From the NCBI GenBank assembly GCA_001247695.2, contig LGRX02035414.1, positions 1-25,206 on the forward strand: 25,206 nucleotides of DNA, read 5' to 3'. Of the stretch, positions 8,613 through 18,144 are shown one piece after another. How positions within the stretch are numbered: position 1 is the first letter of the stretch; each line of letters begins with the position of its first letter. The stretch is from Cymbomonas tetramitiformis. Its lineage: Eukaryota; Chlorophyta; Pyramimonadophyceae; Pyramimonadales; Pyramimonadaceae. Below the pieces are notes generated by a model. That model was not told the origin of the DNA and searched no databases. It was given only the letters and a program-made list of their open reading frames with translations. Both the position numbers and the translations under genes were made by a program.

Positions 8613-9099
8613 TGAGCTGTATAAGTTCTTTAAAGGACATCATGCTACATATATGAGGTATTAAGGCACTTGACAACTGCCTGTGGAGTTCACACTTCCT
8701 TGAGGGGGGAAGAAGGTGGAACCATATATATATTTCACCTCATTGCATCAATGTACAGAAATAATACATGTACAATATATATATATATATCACACACTGA
8801 ACGGCATGAGATCGGCCAACAAAAGCCAGCCCATCATCATCCCAGTGGATGTGAAAAGCAAATCAAGAGCAGGGCGGGGCCGTGACAAGATACCACAAAC
8901 GCATACATATTCCCAACCCAAATGCAAAGCAGCATGGAAAGATGATACGATGTGACCGATCGTCGCCAAAAAACTGTTGGTCTCTGGGTTACGGAGTAAG
9001 CGGACCCTGCTGGCATGCCCCCCAGTGGCTCCCGGTCGATCACACACACACACACAGCCAGTTGAAGGTTTTTTGTTGGTGTTGTGTTTTGTCTTATAG
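8613..9099 (+). other. Leader region of the chromovirus, LTR not resolved
   Basis: About 490 bases before the gag ATG. They include TATATATA runs at 8725 and 8777, a CA repeat at 9042-9055, and a possible leader intron with donor GTAAGC at 8996 and acceptor TTTTGTCTTATAG ending at 9099, immediately before ATGG. I cannot find a copy of the TGTCAGGG-type start seen at 18201, so the 5' LTR is either missing, rearranged or too diverged to recognise. No clear TGG-type primer site stands out. Confidence 0.35.
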
Positions 9100-10035
9100 A
9101 TGGCAGAAGTACCAGCTATTAATCCAGATCCATCTACCTGGTTCTTTGATATCTTAGGCTCATATGATGCCTTCAGTCGGTTTAACATACCCAAATGGCT
9201 TACTGGTTACGCTGATACCCAGACCAGATTTGATGAGATAGGGTATTTCGACAACATCAGTCGTATGAAACCCGACATGAGTAGATACAGAGACCCAGAG
9301 ACAGAACCACAGGAGCCAGACGAAGAATATTCAGAGAATCATGCTCCACCGGTATTCACAGACCCTGATGATGGTCATTTACCTCATTTAGCACCAGCTC
9401 CATCCGCACTTGTTCCAAAGGTGAAAATGGCTCCACCTAAGGAATACAAGGTTGGACAGGATGCTGAGATTTGGATAGAAACAGTAGACAGATACTTTCA
9501 GTTTACCTATCCAGGTGTGCCAGATAAGGATCTTATTACAGTCTTCCTGACACTCATTCAGAACAATGACAGACATTATTTTCAGGTCGTGGCTAAAAAG
9601 CTAGATGCCACGTATGAAAATATCAGAAGTACATTCCTCAGTCAATTTAGTAATCCACACAAAAGATCGGTAGCCAAAAAGCATCTTATGGCACTGAATC
9701 AGGGAAACCAGACCTTTGCAGATTATCTCCGCACGTTCGCATCACTGGCTGCTTTAGCATCAGTTGATCTGGATGATGCTTTGATAAAGGACAGATTCAT
9801 CAGTAATATAGAATCAGACCTTCGCAAACAGTTCCATCTCAGATTTCTAACAGAGGACGAAAGGAATAACCTGTCGTGGGCACAGACTACACAGGTTCTG
9901 CTCGATTTGAATTATGTAGTTCATTCGAAGCAGGCAGAGACCTTTCACTATAGGGGACAGAAGGAACAGTCAGGAGGCCCAGTCAGAAAAGATAAGGACA
10001 AGGGCCGTGGCAACAATAAGCCATATGAGATATGA
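9100..10035 (+). CDS. gag: Chromovirus Gag protein
   Basis: 311 codons starting ATGGCAGAAG, directly after an acceptor-like TTATAG. Residues ~105-270 follow the retrotransposon Gag pattern: EYKVGQDAEIWIETVDRYF, then DLITVFLTLI, then the F..QF, LMALNQGNQTFADYLRTFASL and DRFISNIESDLRKQF segments. The N-terminal 80 residues are acidic and Pro-rich. There is no CCHC zinc knuckle. The C terminus is Lys/Gly-rich, and the next frame continues with many KGKG repeats that could bind RNA instead. Gag forms the particle that packages element RNA. The pol frame lies +1 relative to gag, and both frames are open for at least 95 bases, so a +1 shift or a one-base lesion could join them. This is the best preserved gene of the element. 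Confidence 0.85.
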   Translation: MAEVPAINPDPSTWFFDILGSYDAFSRFNIPKWLTGYADTQTRFDEIGYFDNISRMKPDMSRYRDPETEPQEPDEEYSENHAPPVFTDPDDGHLPHLAPAPSALVPKVKMAPPKEYKVGQDAEIWIETVDRYFQFTYPGVPDKDLITVFLTLIQNNDRHYFQVVAKKLDATYENIRSTFLSQFSNPHKRSVAKKHLMALNQGNQTFADYLRTFASLAALASVDLDDALIKDRFISNIESDLRKQFHLRFLTEDERNNLSWAQTTQVLLDLNYVVHSKQAETFHYRGQKEQSGGPVRKDKDKGRGNNKPYEI

Positions 10036-11109
10036 CAGATCCAATCAGAATCGAGGCAACCAGGATCAGAATGCCAACCAGAATTCCCAGAGGAATAAAG
10101 GAAAAGGCAAAGAAAAAGGCAAGGGGAAAGGAAAAGGAAAAGGAAAAGGAGCAGCAGCAAATCCTCCCATGCAATCTCAGACAGCACAGCTGAAATCACA
10201 GAAGAAGCTGTTGTTGTACAAAGGGAAAGTATATGGACAGAGTACTTACATTTTGGTAGACCCAGTAGCTACATCGTCTTTTATCGACAGACAGTTCGCT
10301 TCTCAGCTTGGTATATCACCAACAGACTCATCATCATTCTCAGTGGGATTGGCTGGAGGAAGCCAATTATCCTGCACATCCTATCTTCCCAATGCTACAT
10401 TCACGCTGGGTAAGTATAAGGATACAGAAGATTTCTACATCATTGACATAAAACCCTTCACAGTCATCCTGGGACAGGATTGGTTGGAAAGAAGAGATCC
10501 ACACATTGACTTCCAGTCCAAGAATATGACGATCACCAGGAAACACTCATCAGGTTCCAGTGTTCGTACAGTTCTGTCCAGAGTTGAACAGACTCCAGGT
10601 TCAGATGACCTTCCTGAAATGGAATTGGTCAGTGCCACCACTACGAGAAAGCACCTACGACGTATACGATCCAGTGGGTCGGCTGAAGAAGCCGTAGCTT
10701 ATCTCTTTTTTCTCTCAGAGATCGATGGTGAACTGGTCATGGCAGCAGCAGACTCAGACACCACTATGGAAGACCCAAAGGTCACATCAGCACGTGATCT
10801 AATCAGAGAAGACTTTTCAGATATTTTCCAGGAGAATCTTCCAGCTGGCCATAAGAAGCCAGAACGGTTTGAAGGTGGATATCATCGCATCAACATTGAA
10901 CCCGGGCATAAACCACCATCACAGCCAGTTCGTACCATTCCAGTGCCTATGATGGAGGAGCTCAAACGACAAATCATCAAATATGTCGAACTGGGTATCC
11001 TTCGTCCGTCATCATCATCATATGGATGTCCAATCATTTTCGCTCCTAAGCCAGGGGGGAAGTGGAGGATGTGCTGTGATTATCGAGCCCTTAATAACAT
11101 CACTATAAA

Positions 11110-11772
11110 TGTCTATTACCCGGTGGTTGGGTGGGCCCAACCTAAGAGCCATTTAAGTTGGGTGCACCCAACTTACCCTTTGGTGGGATTATTGGGAGTT
11201 GTCGTTACCGGATTCTGGTTTTTATCAGCTCAAAATGACGGGGAAGATGTCCTCTTTTACACACGCATCTACACTATTGAGTGAATCAAGCTTATCCGTG
11301 AGCAATTTTGGGAAGTATGCGAGGGGTAGGAAAAGTTGTAAAATTTCCAGGTGATTTTGGGGTTTTACCTACCCATGCTACTTCCACCGAGGTTTTGAGG
11401 GTCAAGATGACCTCGGATGAAACTTTTGACAAGACACTGCAGAAAGAGCAACTCGAGAACCTTCCGAAGAAATTTCCAAAGGACCTTCGAGTGTCACGGG
11501 GAGTCCCTTATATTGCCCAAGTTCTTAGGTATTGAGCACCCAACCTAAGAGAAATCCGGATTATTTCAGCACATACCCTATTGAAACGGCCTCATTATAT
11601 CCCGCAATCTTGGATTATAGAGGTATAATGCATACCCATTGTTCAAAGGGAACATAGTAGCCCATGGCCTAGCATTGTTTTGGCACTATAAGTCGGATAT
11701 TCGAGGGGTTATTGACGTTTGAAATATGGTTCTTAGGTTGGGTGCACCCAACTTAGTGTCGGGTAATAGACA
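11110..11772. mobile_element. 663-bp MITE-like TIR element inside reverse transcriptase
   Basis: Both ends are TGTCTATTACCCG in inverted orientation, and the inverted similarity goes on for roughly 42 bases (through CCAACCTAAGARCC). It is flanked by TAAA (11106-11109 and 11773-11776). Removing the element and one TAAA restores the RT frame between NNITI and DTYPLPP, which confirms the boundaries. Subterminal palindromes, such as AAGTTGGGTGCACCCAACTT at 11155-11174 and GTTGGGTGCACCCAAC at 11737-11752, recur within it. It contains only a 75-codon open frame (11308-11535) with no recognised domain, so it is non-autonomous. The 4-bp TAAA duplication does not identify a superfamily for me. Confidence 0.9.
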
Positions 11773-13774
11773 TAAAGGACACGTATCCATTGCCACCTCA
11801 CGATACCCTTCTTGAACAGCTTAAAGGTGCACGATGGTTTAGCAGATTTGACTTCAATCAGTTCTTCCATCAGATTCCTATACACCCAGATGACATTCAC
11901 AAAACAACAATACGTACCAGATACGGTTCATATGAGTGGACAGTGATGCCTTTCGGGTTAACTAACGCTCCTGCAACCGCTCTGCGTGTTGGAAATCGAG
12001 CATTCTTTGACTTCATCGATCAGTTCTTGGTCATTTTCATGGATGAGACCATAGTGTACAGTCCAGATTTTGACAGCCACGCGAAACATGTTCGACAGTT
12101 CTTACAGCGCTGCAGAGATCATCAGTTCTACATCAGGCCTTCTAAGGTTGAGTTGTTCGTCAGATCCATCGATTTTATCGGACACCATATCTCTGAGGCA
12201 GGCCTATCCATCATCGAAGACAGAATTCGTGCAGTCATGGCTATCCAGCCTCCAGTGTCGTATGGTCCAACCGTTGGCAAACAGCCTCTACGCCGTATGG
12301 CTAAAGATGGCAAGTCATCTCTTCGGTCATTCTTGGGCATGGTCGGCCAGTTTAGGAGATTTATACCAAAGTTCTCCAAGATTGTCGAGCCGCTCAATCG
12401 TCTCCTTAAAGATAATGCAGAGTTTGTCTGGGAATCTGAGCAGCAGCAGGCATTTGATAGTCTCAAAAGTGCCATCTGCCATGCTCCAGTACTACAGCTT
12501 CCAGATCAGAAACTGCCATCTATTATGGAGGTCGATGGAACAGGCACACACGTTGGTCAAGTGGTATTACAGGATCAAGGAAAAGGTATGAAGCCATGTG
12601 GCTATCACAGCGTCACTCTTTCTGATACACAGAGACGCTGGCCCATTCCTGAGATCGAGCTATTTGCCATTGTGGAGGGCTTCCGATTCTTTCGCCACAT
12701 CTTGTTGGGAGCTCCTGAGACTATTGTTCGCTCAGATCATCAGCCACTGGTTTATTTCCAGTCCAAATCCACACTAAGCCCCAAACAGGCGAGGTGGTTG
12801 GATGAGCTCTCCGAGTACAACTTTCGAATAGAGCACATTTATGGCGAGAAGAATAAGGTTGCAGATGCACTCACCCGTATTTCTACACTCTTTGAGCTCA
12901 CTGATTGTCTGCAACATTTAGACGTCAGCGAGGTTCCAGTCATTGACATTCCGTCTACAGATTCTACATTCATTGCTCTTATATCTGCATCATCAGCTCA
13001 TCAGCTTCACGACATTGTTATATCTCAGTATGATCGTGACACATTTGCACAGACTATATTATCTAAGCTGGCATCATCGACATCATCACAGTCAGTCAGC
13101 AATCTCGAGCTCATTCAGGGATTGATCTATCGCAAGACCATTTTTGGCAGACAGCTTTACATTCCACCTACTGCCAAAGTTCCTACAGATGACGGTGAGA
13201 TCACACAGCTTCGCCACATTCTACTTCATGAGTGCCACTCAGCCACTATTTCTGGTCATGTAGGCAAAAATCGCATGCTTCATCTATTGCGTAGCCGATA
13301 TTATTGGCCAGGAATGACGAAGGCAGCCATTCAGTACATTCGGGAGTGCCCCGTGTGTCAACGCCAGAAAACGAGGAGACACAAACCTTATGGTCAGGCA
13401 CATATACGATATTGTGTGCCTAAGACAAAATGGCTTGATGCATCTCTTGACTGGATTACTGACCTGCCTATCACCACTAATGGGCGCAACAGTATATTTG
13501 TGGTAATGTGCCAATTCTCTCATCGCTGTCATCTCATTCCCTTCAACATGACCTGGACTGCTCAGCGTACTGCTTCAATATATATGCAGCATATCTTCAA
13601 GCTCCATGGTCTTCCTAGGAACATCATCTCAGATCGAGACCCCAGATTTACTTCTACATTCTGGCAAACACTGTGGAAATCTATTGGTACGAGATTGTCT
13701 ATGACGTCTTCACACCATCCACAGTCGAATGCAAGCAATGAGAGGAGCCATGCCTTCATTGAGGACATCCTCAG

Positions 13775-13851
13775 GTATTTTTCAATATGTTTGATGCATG
13801 ATTCACCATCTTCTGGTTTATAAACTGATTAGATAGTATTTTTCTCCTCAG
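13775..13851 (+). other. Spliceosome-type intron within integrase
   Basis: A 77-bp segment with GTATTT donor, ACTGATT branch-site-like sequence about 25 bases from the end, a TTTTTCTCCTCAG acceptor, and in-frame stops. Splicing joins AG to G as one Arg codon and takes integrase on from EDIL to the conserved core end (EDKLPLVEFAINN). The length is not a multiple of three. A 9-bp direct repeat, TCCTCAGGT, lies at 13768-13776 and 13845-13853, spanning both splice sites. Confidence 0.85.
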
Positions 13852-14102
13852 GTGTTGTTGTAACGATACTTCAGCCAATTCGTGGGAGGACAAGTTGCCT
13901 CTGGTGGAGTTTGCAATCAACAACACGGTTTCTGCTACTACTGGTTATTCACCATTTTATCTCGACTCGATGGTGCAGCCACTTTCGCCTCATGATCTGG
14001 CAATCACTATTCCGCCAGAAGCTCCTGTTCCAATACATAATGCTATTCGAGATCATTTTGACCAGTTAACACACTACTCGATGAAAATGATATTATCATA
14101 TG

Positions 14103-14340
14103 TCATTTTTGGATTTATATATATTTCATAAAAATCAGGGTTTAGTGATATTTATGCGCGAAATAGGGATACATAAAGGCGACAAGCTAGAAAAGTGCAG
14201 TATGCGTACAATGAAAACACCGAAATATGCATACATGTATCATTATTTATTCAAATGTTTACGAGCAGAGTACTTTTCACCCTATACCGTCGAGGCATGA
14301 CTGATACTATCAGTCAGGGCGGTCGACAAATCCTACTAAT
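14103..14340 (-). other. 3' untranslated part of the methyltransferase element
   Basis: About 240 AT-rich bases between the methyltransferase stop and the left TIR, without a gene. On the minus strand the TAA stop lies within GAATAAATT, so the polyadenylation signal AATAAA overlaps the stop codon. GACTGATACTATCAGTC (14298-14314) is an interrupted palindrome. Confidence 0.5.
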
Positions 14341-16444
14341 TTATTCAGCATTCTCTTCTGCCTCATCTTCTTCTAACTCTTCTTCCTCAGATTCGACAGT
14401 GGCTGCTTCCTTCCCCTTCGTCGTCGGTTCGCTCTTCGTTTTGGGCTTCAACACGGCATCCTGATCGGGCTCGGCGTTGAAATTGATCAGCCGTTGCTGC
14501 GCAGAGCTGACCATGTACTGGTCGTGGTCGAAGCCGATCGCGTTCATACCACACCTCATGGCGGCCATGGACGTCGAGCCGACACCGCAGCAAGCGTCGA
14601 GAATCCAGTTGAGTGGATGGCCGTTCTCATCCGTCTTGCCCGGATTGTCACCGAGCATGTGGCACTGGATCAGCTCCATCAACAGTGCTAGATAGGGGTT
14701 TCTGATGGCTGTTCACGACTTTGCCGTCGCGTTTGAACATCTGATGCACAACCGGGAAGCCGCGCAAAAGTGACGCGCGGCTCACACGTTCACCTTCCCC
14801 AAAATCAAAGTTGGACATCCACTCCGGCTTTTTAGAAGACTCCCCCTGGGCATTGCTCTTTACATGGTACCCCAGGACGCCACATTCAACGTCATTGTAG
14901 CGACAGGCCTTGTTGGGGTTCATGTTCACGTTCGCCTTGTGCCAGAAGAACCGCTCCGCGCGGCCGGAGCAGTAATTGTCAATCACCTCCAGGAAATCGT
15001 TTTGTTGGACGAAACCGCAAAAGATCGCGATTGTCCATGCCGGGGCGGTGGTCTTGGCGTTGAAAGACTCCAGGAACGGTTGCACCTCCTCCTTGGTCAT
15101 CGCGTCCGGAGTCTTCTCCTTGTCAAGGGCGTAATTGCAGTCGATGATCGTCCCCGTGAAGGGCAGTCTCGGGACGTCCTTCATATCGTTCATGCTGCCC
15201 TTGACGATCTTCCAACGAGGGAACGTCGGCACGTCCGTCTGATGTGTGGGCTCGTCGTGCTCCAGCTCCGCCTCTCCAGCAACCTTAGGCTCCGGCCCGT
15301 CGGTCCGCGCCTCCCGATAGAGTTTGATGTCGACTCTCACCTCGATCTGTTGCAAGCCTTGGATGTGAGCCGCGCGTGGCGCCTGCGCTTCTTTGAGATT
15401 CGCCCGCGCGTTCTCGACGTAATTCAAGATCGCGTGCGGAACTTCCCCAGACCCCCCCCGGCGCGCTCCCCCCTGAGTTGAAGGTAAGCAGCCGATCAAC
15501 GACTCGATTTTCTCTTGGGAGCTCCAGTAGGGGGTGAACTCGTCCTTGAAGTCGTCCCAGGTTTGCAATCCCGCCGCGGACACCAAGTGCTTCTGCACCA
15601 TGCGTTCCTTCTTGAACTGGCTTATCATCAGGCCCCCCTCTTTTACTGACAACTCCTTGTTAATAATCAGGCGCAGATACGTGTCCACCTTGTCGAACTC
15701 CGCATCCCCCGCCAAGCCGCCCAAGTTAATCCAGAACGTCATACCCATGGATTTGGCATTGTGGAGAAACTGAGCTTCTTCCACCAAAATGCCTGCCCCT
15801 CTAGACGAGCCCGCTCCGTGGTCCCCGCCTCCTCGTTGCACCTCGTCTTCCATCTGTAAGTAAAAAAAACATTTTTAGCATGTCTTAAAATATATAAAAG
15901 GATGCTTTGGGAGGGAGAACACTGTTTGAAGCAGAAGTAAAAAGTAATTTACCTGTCGGTTGGAGGTGGCCTTTTTGCCAGCTTTCTTGGCGGGTCCCTT
16001 AGCGGGCGAAGATGAGGCCTTGCGCTTTTTGGTCTTCGAAGCCAAAGGGTTTTTCATGCCCTTCAGGTCAAACTTTCTGTAAGCCTCCATGATGCTAACG
16101 CAGAGGTCCCACGTCTGCGGCCGGAAATTGGCAATTGTCCAGTGCATGAAGTATGTGTTGATAAGCGTGCTGCCGTACACAGAATGCTTGGACATCGCTA
16201 CTTGCTTCACATGCGTCTCCATCGACTGGTTCAAGTGAGACATTACGGGGTACCAATCTGTGACCCGATCGAGGTGAGCGTTGATGTCATCGTCCAGCAC
16301 CGTCACCGTCTCCTCTACCTCAGGGAGTGCCTCAGGGTCTCCCTCGTGCTCAAACGTCTCCCGGTTCTCGGTGTACTGGAATCCCTTGGGATATTTCTCG
16401 GGATCCGGGAGTGAAAATCCATGATCTGATTCGAACCTCGCCAT
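14341..16444 (-). pseudogene. Beta-class DNA amino-methyltransferase, two exons, one frameshift
   Basis: Exon 1 (16444-15953, 164 codons) begins at an ATG in good context (AAAAATGGCG) and ends in a Lys-rich segment with KKRK and PAKKAGKK, a likely nuclear signal. A 99-bp intron (15952-15854, GTAAAT to TTACAG, phase 0) leads to exon 2. In order, exon 2 has an unassigned ~230-residue region; TGTIIDCNYALDKE as catalytic motif IV (15131-15142; DCNY where DPPY is usual); WTIAIFCGF and RFFWHK; RNPYLALLMELI as motif X; and ILDACCGVGSTSMAA as motif I (about 14566-14604); then a Glu-rich tail. The motif order IV to X to I is that of beta-class N6-adenine/N4-cytosine methyltransferases, which use S-adenosylmethionine. 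One extra base at about 14710 breaks the frame just before motif X. About 670 residues without the break. The target base cannot be told from the sequence. Confidence 0.75.
15854..15952 (-). other. Intron of the methyltransferase gene
   Basis: 99 bp on the minus strand, donor GTAAATTAC after CGACAG, a T-rich tract, and acceptor TTTACTTACAG before ATGGAAGACG. It is phase 0 and joins the Lys-rich end of exon 1 to exon 2. The frame of exon 1 would otherwise continue only into a hydrophobic tail and stop, which supports splicing. Exon 2 also begins with ATG, so separate translation is possible but less likely. Confidence 0.7.
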
Positions 16445-17466
16445 TTTTTCCACCAGCCCTCCGACCTCGTAATGCCCAGGTTGATAAAAAGTTCTTTGTG
16501 TTTTCACTCCTCCTAGATTTCGAAAAGGTGCATTTGACCTCAATTTTGTACCATAAAAACCATTAAATATAATGCACAACCCGCACTTGCATGTTCTTGA
16601 CTGTTAAAATGCGGCTTTTTAATCCTATCATGAGGTAAATAAGGTAATATCATTTTCACATGAGAATATCATTTTCATCGAATAGTGTGTTAGTTGTACT
16701 CGGCTGTACATGCCAACGCGGTAGATAACATTTCCCGAGCAGCAGAGATCAGCCAAGCCAGATTCAATAAGACTCGCATGCCCCGGCAATATGCAGTAGG
16801 GCAGAAAGTTCTTCTACGGACCGAGTTTATCCAATGGACTGGTTTGACAGAGGCAGGCAGACACTTTAAGCAGCCATACATTGGGCCGTTTACCATATCT
16901 AAAGTGCTTAGCCATGGACGTGCTTATGAGTTAGATTTCGGGGATCTCGATATTCGTATCCATCCGGTGCAGCCTGTATCCAGAATAGAGCTGAATAATG
17001 ACTCAATTCAAGACCTTTGCCTCTGCCACAGATGATCACCGAAGAAGGGCAACCACTGTTTGAGATATCACACATACTCTCAGTTAAGATCACTAGAGGT
17101 GTCAAGTACTATTTAGTGCGATATGCAGGCTACGGCCCTGAGCATGACACCTGCGTGGGTCAAAACCACAGAGGTGACCAATGCAGCAGACATGATAGCT
17201 GCCTATGAAGGCTAACATTATATTAAGCCTAGTGCCCTTACTTCTTGTAATATATACTAATACATGTCGATCATCTATATACCTTGCTCTTAATGTTTTG
17301 TCATTATGTTGCATGAAGCAGGAAATTGATCCTTCCTTGCTAAGGTGTAGTGAGCCTTGTACAAAATCATACCCTTGCACAGATACGCATACATGCGGGT
17401 ACCATATCTGTGGATAAATAAAAACTGCTATGCTACCTTTGCCAGACCGTGGTTTGTCATTCGGAT

Positions 17467-17814
17467 CTATGGCCAGTAATCCGCAGCTACCGGATACTGA
17501 GGTGGACGGAGTTGTGATCCTGAGTTATGCTTGACACACATAACTAAAACGAATTTCACATTAGTACGTTGTCGAATCCACTCTATGAAATGTTCGTCAA
17601 AGCGCGCGTACCGGACCGAAAAACAAGGAGTCTGGCAGATCGGGTGAGGATTTAAAGTGGACTCATAGAGACCCTCCGATATCTCGTTAAGCAGGGCCAC
17701 TCCGTTTGCATTAAAAACAAGCCGAAACTTCGAATATTCGGAGGGGGCTCTCCATAGTATTTCTATGAACTTCGGGGGAGTAAGCTCTCTGAAGGGAGGA
17801 AGAGGTGGATGCAT
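17467..17814 (-). CDS. Unrecognised 115-codon open frame
   Basis: It starts with ATG a few bases after CTTTATATA on the minus strand, a TATA-like stretch too close to the ATG for an ordinary promoter. The peptide has ordinary composition (segments PPKFIEILWRAPSEYSKFRL, FDEHFIEWIRQRTNVKFVLV) and is not built from simple repeats. I do not recognise a family. It lies antisense to the chromovirus, between pol and the polypurine tract, so it may come from an inserted element or be a chance frame. No intron or neighbour supports it. Confidence 0.25.
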   Translation of the reverse strand: MHPPLPPFRELTPPKFIEILWRAPSEYSKFRLVFNANGVALLNEISEGLYESTLNPHPICQTPCFSVRYARFDEHFIEWIRQRTNVKFVLVMCVKHNSGSQLRPPQYPVAADYWP

Positions 17815-18108
17815 TATATAAAGCCGTAAAGCAGTAGGGCAGAAATGCTACTATTTGTTTTTTAATCGTTAACACGAAACGAGCGGCAGCGCAATATCTA
17901 TCCATAACGTAAACCTCGGAAGATACCTTGAAACGTCACTCTGAAATACGATACGCAATTCATGGGGGCTACATCCTAAGAACTGTAGGGCTGCGTAAGT
18001 TCCTTAAAGGACTGCATGCCTAAGATGAGGGTTTAAAGTGGACTCAGTTCCCCCCAATATCCTAAAACACCTTGAGGGGCGTCTAGAAGACTGCTACCAG
18101 CACAACAA

Positions 18109-18144
18109 CAAAGACATCAAAGACATCAAAGACATCAAAGACAT
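18109..18144. repeat. 9-bp tandem repeat
   Basis: AAAGACATC repeated nearly four times just upstream of the polypurine tract. Confidence 0.85.

Larger units (their letters stand above)
14068..16691 (-). mobile_element. 2.6-kb TIR element carrying a DNA methyltransferase gene
   Basis: Terminal inverted repeats of 35 bases with three mismatches (14068-14102 and 16657-16691) start AACACACTA and share TCGATGAAAATGATATT. Flanking AGTT at 14064-14067 and 16692-16695 is the target duplication. Taking out the element and one AGTT restores the integrase frame (DHFDQ-LYSAV), which proves the ends. The single gene, on the minus strand, is a two-exon methyltransferase. No transposase, integrase or recombinase motif is visible in the remaining ~500 bases. 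The element may therefore depend on an enzyme supplied elsewhere, or the unassigned N-terminal half of the protein may have the transposition role. I cannot assign a superfamily from a 4-bp target and these ends. Confidence 0.85.
10007..17215 (+). pseudogene. pol: Chromovirus Pol polyprotein, interrupted
   Basis: Segments 10007-11109, 11777-13774, 13852-14067 and 16696-17215 join in one frame once the two insertions (with one target copy each) and the intron are removed. Domains: a Lys/Gly-rich linker; protease with LVDPVATSSFID (10250-10285), where the usual D-S/T-G-A has become DPVA; RT from GILRPSSSSYG, with the catalytic YxDD-type box reading FMDE (second Asp to Glu, 12042-12047); RNase H with MEVDGTG, the ELFAIVEGFRFF helix and SDHQPL; integrase with HECH...GHVG...CPVC zinc finger, SLDWITDLP, SDRDPRF and SNERSH as D, D and E; a GPF module (YIGPFTISKVL); and a chromodomain (FEISHIL...YYLVRYAGY). 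Frameshifts lie near 17000-17012 and 17150-17156. It is not functional as read. Confidence 0.85.

Noticed and set aside
14864..15481. 205-codon plus-strand frame
   Set aside because: Lies antisense to the methyltransferase exon 2, whose motifs and splicing are convincing.
16445..16579. Longer N terminus for the methyltransferase
   Set aside because: The extended frame begins with TTG and has no upstream ATG; the ATG at 16444 has a good context.
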